A stretch of 36,823 bases of DNA from an uncultured Pseudomonadota bacterium (GTDB lineage Bacteria > Pseudomonadota > Gammaproteobacteria > Competibacterales > Competibacteraceae), in the NCBI GenBank assembly GCA_903844665.1, contig CAIMUS010000050.1, forward strand, positions 1-36,823, read 5' to 3'. Position 1 is the stretch's first letter, and the number at the start of each line of letters is the position of its first letter. Shown in pieces: positions 32,934 through 36,823 of this stretch. Position numbers and translations under genes: made by a program. The notes beneath the pieces were generated by a model. It did not search any database. It saw nothing but the letters and a program-made list of their open reading frames with translations, and was not told where the DNA came from.

Positions 32934-33977
32934 ATGTCCACCTCGAAGATTGTGCTTCCGGCTGAATGGCAGCCGCAGGCGGCGGTTCTGCTCACCTGGC
33001 CGCATACCCACAGCGATTGGCGGCCCTGGCTGACGGAGGTCGATCGCACCTGCACGCTGCTGAGCGCCGAGATCAGCCGGCGGCAGACAGTGCTTATCGG
33101 CTGCTATGACGCCGACCATCGGGATCATGTTCAGATCCTCCTGCGCGCCGCCGGCGCGATAGCGGAGCGCATCCATCTTTATTGCGTTCCCTCCAATGAT
33201 GCCTGGGCGCGCGATCATGGCCCGATCACTGTGTATCGGGACGGCGTTCCCGTTTTGCTGAATTTTCGGTTCAATGGCTGGGGCGGTAAATTCGCGCATG
33301 AACTGGATGATGAAATTACGGTGCGCCTGCATCGGCTGGGCGCCTTCGGCGCCACCCCGATCCAGTCCGTGGATCTGATCCTGGAAGGCGGCAGCATCGA
33401 ATCCGATGGTCAGGGCGCTTTGCTGACTACCAGCCGCTGCCTGCTGACGCCGACCCGCAACGGCCTGCCACGTGAGGTTTTGGAGCGGCGCTTGCGCGAA
33501 TTGCTGGGAATCGAGCGCTTTTTATGGTTGGACCAGGGCCATCTGGGCGGTGACGATACGGACAGCCATATCGATACCCTGGCCCGGTTTTGCGATCCCG
33601 GAACCATCGCCTATCAGACCTGCGCGGATCCCGCCGACAGCGATTATGCATCGCTCCGGGCAATGGAACAGGAACTGCGGACATTCCGCACGCTGGCCGG
33701 CAAACCTTACCGGCTGGTCCCGCTGCCATGGCCCCGGCCCCGTTACAGCGAGGAGGGCCAGCGTCTGCCCGCCGGTTACGCCAATTTTCTGATCATCAAC
33801 GAGGCGGTACTGGCGCCGATTTACGACGATCCGGCCGATGCACAGGCATTGGCGTGTTTGCGCGCCTGTTTTCCCGGACGGGAGGTGATCGGGATTCCCT
33901 CTCTGCCGCTGATCCGACAATATGGCAGTTTGCATTGTGTGACTATGCAATTGCCCGCCGGGGTTTTCAAAACCTAA
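32934..33977 (+). CDS. aguA: Agmatine deiminase (peptidyl-arginine deiminase family)
   Basis: A 347-residue deiminase that would convert agmatine to N-carbamoylputrescine and ammonia. Motifs: VLLTWPHTHSDW at the N-terminus, NDAWARDHGPITV, ILEGGSIESDG, LGGDDTDSHIDTLARF, and the catalytic Cys in YGSLHCVTMQLP near the C-terminus. The segments are in family order and the length is normal. No N-carbamoylputrescine amidohydrolase (aguB) is adjacent, though the Nit protein at 17864 belongs to the same superfamily. Confidence 0.92.
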   Translation: MSTSKIVLPAEWQPQAAVLLTWPHTHSDWRPWLTEVDRTCTLLSAEISRRQTVLIGCYDADHRDHVQILLRAAGAIAERIHLYCVPSNDAWARDHGPITVYRDGVPVLLNFRFNGWGGKFAHELDDEITVRLHRLGAFGATPIQSVDLILEGGSIESDGQGALLTTSRCLLTPTRNGLPREVLERRLRELLGIERFLWLDQGHLGGDDTDSHIDTLARFCDPGTIAYQTCADPADSDYASLRAMEQELRTFRTLAGKPYRLVPLPWPRPRYSEEGQRLPAGYANFLIINEAVLAPIYDDPADAQALACLRACFPGREVIGIPSLPLIRQYGSLHCVTMQLPAGVFKT

Positions 33978-34031
33978 CTCTGAAACTCTCTGAAACTCTC
34001 GTCCTGAAACTCCCCTAACGTCTTGGGCGCA

Positions 34032-34350
34032 ATGTGGATAAAATGGATTGAATGCCGACTGGACGGCAGCCCGTTCGATGCGCAACCCATGCACGACCAC
34101 GATCAACGTTTCAAGACTCTGCTCAAGACCTTTCTGCCGGATGGCCGACGATGCTTTCGAAGAGGTGAAGACGATGGGTACGACTTGGTTTGAACAGGGA
34201 TTGGAACAAGGTTTGGAACAAGGTTTGGAACAAGGTTTGGAACAAGGTTTGCGGTGAGGATTGCAACGGGGCTTGCAGCAAGGGAAAGCGCGTAGATACC
34301 ATGAGGAAGTCCAGCGGTAACTGGACCGCAGGCGGTATCCACTGCAATAG
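34032..34350 (+). pseudogene. Decayed Rpn/DUF4351-like nuclease gene
   Basis: From ATG 34032 an open frame includes HDHDQRFKTLLKTFLPD, a typical N-terminus of Rpn-like transposase/nuclease-family proteins (HDQRFKTLL...). The frame then shifts: the following segment reads DAFEEVKTMGTTWFEQGLEQ in another frame and contains four exact 12-base repeats coding LEQG (34201-34248), then a TGA and continuing GLQRGLQQGKARRYHEE. The central catalytic region is absent. The result is an internally deleted, frameshifted gene. Confidence 0.65.
34201..34248 (+). repeat. Four exact tandem 12-base repeats (TTGGAACAAGGT)
   Basis: Four copies of TTGGAACAAGGT encode the LEQG repeat of the pseudogene's C-terminal helix. 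The exact identity suggests recent slippage expansion. Confidence 0.95.
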
Positions 34351-34692
34351 ATGCAAACCATTGCCGAAATGCCGGAATTCATTCGCCGAGCCGAGCCTCT
34401 GCTATCCTATGAGGAACGGCACGATCTCATCAGTCACCTGGCGATGTTTCCCAAAGCAGGTGTTATCATGTCAGGCGCGGGTGGCATTCGTAAGCTCCGG
34501 TGGGGGCGTCAAGGCATGGGCAAAAGCGGTGGGGTTCGAGTTATTTACTACTTTCATAACGAGCAGATGCCACTTTATTTACTCACCGTTTTCGGCAAGA
34601 GTGAAAAGGCTAATCTCAGCAAAGCTGAACGCAATGAGTTAGCCAAGCTCGTTCGGCTTTTGGTTCAAGCGTGTAACGGTAGACATGACTAA
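34351..34692 (+). CDS. RelE/HigB-type toxin
   Basis: A 113-residue RelE/ParE-superfamily toxin: a helical N-terminus (MQTIAEMPEFIRRAEPLLSY), then GAGGIRKLRWGRQGMGKSGGVRVIYYFHNEQMPLYLLTVFGKSEKANLSKAERNELAKLV. This is the HigB-2/NadS-partner arrangement, whose products cleave mRNA at the ribosome. The ATG at 34351 abuts the pseudogene end. The last eight bases overlap the antitoxin gene. The order is toxin first, normal for HigBA. Confidence 0.9.
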   Translation: MQTIAEMPEFIRRAEPLLSYEERHDLISHLAMFPKAGVIMSGAGGIRKLRWGRQGMGKSGGVRVIYYFHNEQMPLYLLTVFGKSEKANLSKAERNELAKLVRLLVQACNGRHD

Positions 34693-34984
34693 AGCATTTG
34701 AGAGCATCAAACAAGGGCTGCAAGAAGCGATTACTCATGCGCAAGGTAGGCCAGTGGAGGCCGTCGTTCACGAGATACCGGCCTCGATCGATGTGAAAGC
34801 GGTTCGAAAACAAGTTGGCATGACACAGGAACAATTTGCGGCTTCCTTCGGCATTAGCTTAGGTACTCTTCGGCATTGGGAGCGAGGGGATCGTATCCCA
34901 CGCGGGCCTGCGCTTGTGTTGCTGCATGTGGTTGCTAAAGAACCCCGGGCGGTTCTACGGGTGTTATCGCACAATAAAAGCTAA
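34685..34984 (+). CDS. HigA/NadS-type HTH antitoxin
   Basis: A 99-residue XRE-type antitoxin: residues 50-85 form the HTH, VGMTQEQFAASFGISLGTLRHWERGDRIPRG, followed by ALVLLHVVAKEPRAVLRVL. The N-terminus (MTKAFESIKQGLQEAI) matches the NadS-like subfamily. Its start overlaps the toxin gene by 8 bases, so expression is coupled; it should autorepress the pair. Confidence 0.92.
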   Translation: MTKAFESIKQGLQEAITHAQGRPVEAVVHEIPASIDVKAVRKQVGMTQEQFAASFGISLGTLRHWERGDRIPRGPALVLLHVVAKEPRAVLRVLSHNKS

Positions 34985-35002
34985 CGCGGGTTACGCTGGC
35001 TC

Positions 35003-35101
35003 GTAGCCCGGATGCAGGCCGAAGGCTGGAATCCAGGATTTTCGGGCGGACCCCGGATTGCGCTCCGCCAGCTCCGCTCCATCCTGGCTACGCTGGCTTA
35101 T
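35003..35101. repeat. Dispersed GGATTGCGC...CATCCTGGCTACGC repeat (copy 3, with extended half)
   Basis: A left half (GTAGCCCGGATGCAGGCCGA) and the GGATTGCGCTCCGCCAGCTC / CATCCTGGCTACGCTGGC pair repeat the element at 20815 and 23417. It fills most of the gap between the HigA-type gene and the truncated vapC; no gene is supported in 34985-35217. Confidence 0.75.
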
Positions 35102-35217
35102 CAGCCGTACCGTACTGGTGCAATCGCTGGCGGAATTGGACCTGTAACGACAGGCAAAGCAGAAGAAAAGCCGGGCCATCCCCGATTTCTTCCGTTGCAC
35201 CTGGGAGCTCTTCGGTT

Positions 35218-35652
35218 TCACATCTCATCGCCGAGCAGCGTGACACCTTCCGTAGAGGCAAAGTCGCGGTCGAATGTCATGACTTCAGAGACTCCTTCGT
35301 GCTCAGCAAGGTAGCGAATCAGGTAATCGGAGAGGTCCGCGGTTCCGGTACGGAACGTCTCTACTGCCTGGGCAATTTGGGGGCGCATCTGGAACCGGAA
35401 CCGGCTCGAGCCCAACAGCCATTCCCAGGCATCGGCAATCTGCTCCCGGTCAAACCCATAGCGTCGACTGCGCAAGAGCCAAGTCAACTCACACACGACC
35501 GGGATGGTAACCAGGAAATCATCCGAGTTCTCTTCCGGCTGATCGATCAGCTTGCCTGCGATAGGCGATTGTCTGGGATCGTCCGATGGGCCATGATCAT
35601 CATTTCGGCCAGCCGGAAGAACCTGGATTACGCTTCGCAAGCTCCGCTCCAT
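35218..35652 (-). pseudogene. PIN-domain toxin (VapC-like), 5' end replaced by repeat
   Basis: The frame contains a good PIN domain from SDDPRQSPIAGKLIDQ onward, with TIPVVCELTWLLRSRRYGFD, DLSDYLIRYLAEHEG and VMTFDRDFAST. The canonical N-terminus (MxxLDTNVLLR), which carries the first catalytic Asp, is replaced by sequence translated from the dispersed repeat at 35610 (MERSLRSVIQVLPAGRNDDH). The remaining protein should be inactive. Its AbrB-type antitoxin is also missing. The neighbouring intact vapBC pair is a different subfamily. Confidence 0.7.
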
Positions 35653-35669
35653 CCAGGCTACACCGGCTT
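35610..35669. repeat. Dispersed CCTGGATTACGC...ATCCAGG repeat (copy 4)
   Basis: Nearly the same sequence as the copy at 20815, including AACCTGGATTACGCTTCGCA and CTCCATCCAGGCTACACC. It replaces the start of the vapC pseudogene. Confidence 0.88.
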
Positions 35670-35742
35670 AATTATCTGATTCTCGTTGAGGCTGTTCACT
35701 TTTTACCTGACCGACATTCCGCTTGTCTTACCGGAGGCAAAT

Positions 35743-36012
35743 ATGACCGCTTTGATCGCGAAGCTATCCAGCAAGGGGCAATTGTTAATTCCCAAAGAAT
35801 TGCGGGAACAATTGCATTGGGAGGCTGGCATAGAGTTAACTTTAGTACCCACCGGGCACGGCATTTTTTTACAGTCATCCGTTAAAAAGGCGAAGCACAA
35901 TCTAGCTGATTTGCGAGGTATGTTGAAGTATGAGGGTCCGCCGATTTCGCTCGAAGAGCTTTGTAAGCCCATTGATCTTGGCGAGACCAATAGTGACGAA
36001 GACAACTCATGA
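35743..36012 (+). CDS. vapB: AbrB/VapB-type antitoxin
   Basis: An 89-residue swapped-hairpin antitoxin, with LIAKLSSKGQLLIPKELREQ and EAGIELTLVPTGHGIFLQ near the N-terminus, then a toxin-binding tail (ADLRGMLKYEGPPISLEELC). GGAGG sits 8 bases before ATG 35743. The stop overlaps the vapC start as ATGA. It is the same class as the orphan at 2842. Confidence 0.9.
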   Translation: MTALIAKLSSKGQLLIPKELREQLHWEAGIELTLVPTGHGIFLQSSVKKAKHNLADLRGMLKYEGPPISLEELCKPIDLGETNSDEDNS

Positions 36013-36407
36013 TTGCCTTGGATACCAATGTACTTATCCGACTGATCATCTTCGATGATCCGATGCAAAGCGGTATAGCCGATGACCTGATTCGTAATAA
36101 TCGGATCTTTATCAGCAAGGGTGTGCTGATGGAATCAGAATGGGTATTGCGGTATCGCTATAAGTTCCGACGTGAGCAGATTGCTGCCTTCGTACAAAGC
36201 GTCCTCGACGCCAGTAACAGTTTGATCGAGGATGAACAAGAAGTTCAAAATGCGCTCGAGTGGTACAGCCTCGGCGCCGATTTTGCCGATGCGTTGCATT
36301 TGGCGGCTTGCGGTACTGCGATCATGCACACCTTTGACCGTGATTTTTGTCGGCGAGCACAGGACGCCGGAGTGGCCCCAACAGTACGGGTGCTGGAATT
36401 GAAGTGA
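36009..36407 (+). CDS. vapC: PIN-domain toxin VapC
   Basis: A 132-residue intact PIN RNase. Catalytic positions are in MIALDTNVLIRLI (D5), MESEWVLRYRYKF (E42 region), GADFADALHLAACG and MHTFDRDFCRRA. It is translated from an ATGA overlap with vapB, giving a complete toxin-antitoxin pair. It is the last supportable gene in the window. Confidence 0.95.
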   Translation: MIALDTNVLIRLIIFDDPMQSGIADDLIRNNRIFISKGVLMESEWVLRYRYKFRREQIAAFVQSVLDASNSLIEDEQEVQNALEWYSLGADFADALHLAACGTAIMHTFDRDFCRRAQDAGVAPTVRVLELK

Positions 36408-36423
36408 GTAGTTGTAGATCTAG

Positions 36424-36523
36424 GGTGCATTAGCGTAGCGATTAGCGTAGCGTAATGCGCCGTATGAGGTGGGTAAGCCAAAAAATCATTCGGCGGAATA
36501 CGGCCTTGCGGTCTATTCCGCCC
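36424..36523. repeat. Composite dispersed repeat: GGTGCATTAGCG and GGCGGAATACGG hairpins
   Basis: GGTGCATTAGCGTAGCGATTAG and AGCGTAATGCGCC form one arm pair; AATCATTCGGCGGAATACGG and CGGTCTATTCCGCC form another. The layout is common in gammaproteobacterial intergenic repeats. The rest of 36408-36823 shows no gene. Confidence 0.65.
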
Positions 36524-36587
36524 TTGTATTATTAATTTGGTGATGTCATTATAGGTTTTATGGATATTCCCTGCCTTAAGATTCACC

Positions 36588-36605
36588 CCTGGAGTGCACT
36601 CCAGG
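36588..36605. promoter_or_regulatory. Candidate MerR-family operator palindrome
   Basis: CCTGGAGTGCACTCCAGG is a perfect 18-base palindrome of the type found in the spacer of metal-responsive MerR-family promoters. On the plus strand TTCACC abuts it as a possible -35; on the minus strand TCGAAC overlaps its edge and TGAATC lies 19 bases further. No MerR gene or target gene is present next to it in the window. Confidence 0.35.
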
Positions 36606-36723
36606 TTCGAGCGACTGGATGCTGTTTGCGCCCTTGAGACACCAAGCTCGTCACGTAGATTGTTGCAGCAGTCGATCCTCGGATGGGGGTATCCACTTAA
36701 GTCGGGACACTTTGCAGGCTGAG

Positions 36724-36757
36724 CCCGTAGGGGCGGTTCGCGAACCGCCCCTACGGG
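36724..36757. repeat. Perfect 34-base palindrome, GTAGGGGCGGTTCG family (copy 2)
   Basis: CCCGTAGGGGCGGTTCG is followed by its exact reverse complement. The inner 28 bases equal the copy at 18723. It has no T-tract and no flanking gene. Confidence 0.9.
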
Positions 36758-36761
36758 GATT

Positions 36762-36791
36762 CCCTGGGAGCGCCGGCATTTTGCCGGCTGT
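36762..36791. repeat. CCCTGGGAGCGCCGGC hairpin (inverted copy of 16750)
   Basis: CCCTGGGAGCGCCGGC-ATTTT-GCCGGC is the inverted counterpart of 16750-16777, sharing the 16-base CCCTGGGAGCGCCGGC. Confidence 0.6.
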
Positions 36792-36823
36792 TGACTGGCG
36801 TCGATGCCCTGAGGCCGGCGAAG

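Noticed and set aside
32100-33332. A 410-codon minus-strand frame opposite the AraC and aguA genes
   Set aside because: It has no family features and the plus-strand genes have complete motifs; this is a codon-bias shadow.
34201-34248. Iteron-like tandem repeats (replication origin)
   Set aside because: The 12-base repeats encode LEQG in a recognisable pseudogene C-terminus, and no replication gene is near.
36600-36620. tRNA T-arm-like GGTTCGAGC
   Set aside because: No acceptor stem, anticodon arm or CCA could be drawn around it; it is next to a palindrome instead.

Overview
The window looks like a chromosomal piece of a GC-rich gammaproteobacterium with autotrophic capacity. The evidence is a proteobacterial-type phosphoribulokinase (Calvin cycle), the tldD/pmbA/yjgA and nit-tldD neighbourhoods, creA, mtnA with an MTA/SAH deaminase, and many REP-like palindromes of the kind common in Pseudomonas, Chromatiales and related groups. 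A sulfur-oxidiser or a PHA-storing relative (Competibacter-like) would fit, but the genus cannot be fixed from this sequence alone. No rRNA, tRNA, CRISPR array, prophage or intact transposase was seen.

Layout. 1-2.5 kb: membrane and periplasmic housekeeping genes (ECF-type permease-like protein, CreA, TauE/SafE-like protein). 2.5-10 kb: a defence and toxin-antitoxin island with an orphan HicB-like antitoxin, an orphan AbrB-type antitoxin, a HepT/MntA (HEPN/MNT) pair, and then a tightly overlapped four-gene operon on the minus strand: C5-cytosine methyltransferase, MORC/MutL-like GHKL ATPase, Z1-domain helicase-like ATPase and DUF4420 PD-(D/E)XK nuclease. 10.6-14.2 kb: a metal-complex binding protein, tungstate-type TupA and TupC without a permease, and MoaB, which together suggest molybdenum/tungsten uptake and cofactor synthesis. 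14.5-23.1 kb: cbpA, an EVE-like/nuclease fusion, prk, nit, tldD and pmbA; the tldD-pmbA interval is eroded and holds Rpn-like nuclease-family pseudogenes, a truncated yjgA and a broken antitoxin/toxin pair.

23.5-25.9 kb: a cluster of promoterless-looking small genes separated by attC-like sites but with no integrase. This is an integron cassette remnant (CALIN) carrying a membrane protein, a PIN toxin/antitoxin pair and a DUF6932-like/coiled-coil pair. 25.9-34 kb: L,D-transpeptidase lipoprotein, a 196-bp MITE with terminal inverted repeats and a TTA target duplication, a MaoC hydratase, mtnA, an orphan OmpR-type response regulator divergent from an OmpA-like lipoprotein/porin gene across two tandem 31-bp operator/promoter repeats, the MTA/SAH deaminase, an AraC regulator and agmatine deiminase. 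34-36.8 kb: a second toxin-antitoxin cluster (decayed Rpn-like gene, HigB/HigA-type pair, 5'-truncated vapC, intact vapBC) followed by dispersed palindromes.

The strongest system-level candidates are the compact Z1/MORC restriction-modification operon and the integrase-less cassette cluster. Several dispersed repeats sit exactly at gene ends (AbrB, yjgA, vapC, attC), so repeat insertion or recombination appears to have shaped the accessory parts. All functional calls come from reading motifs; no database search was run.
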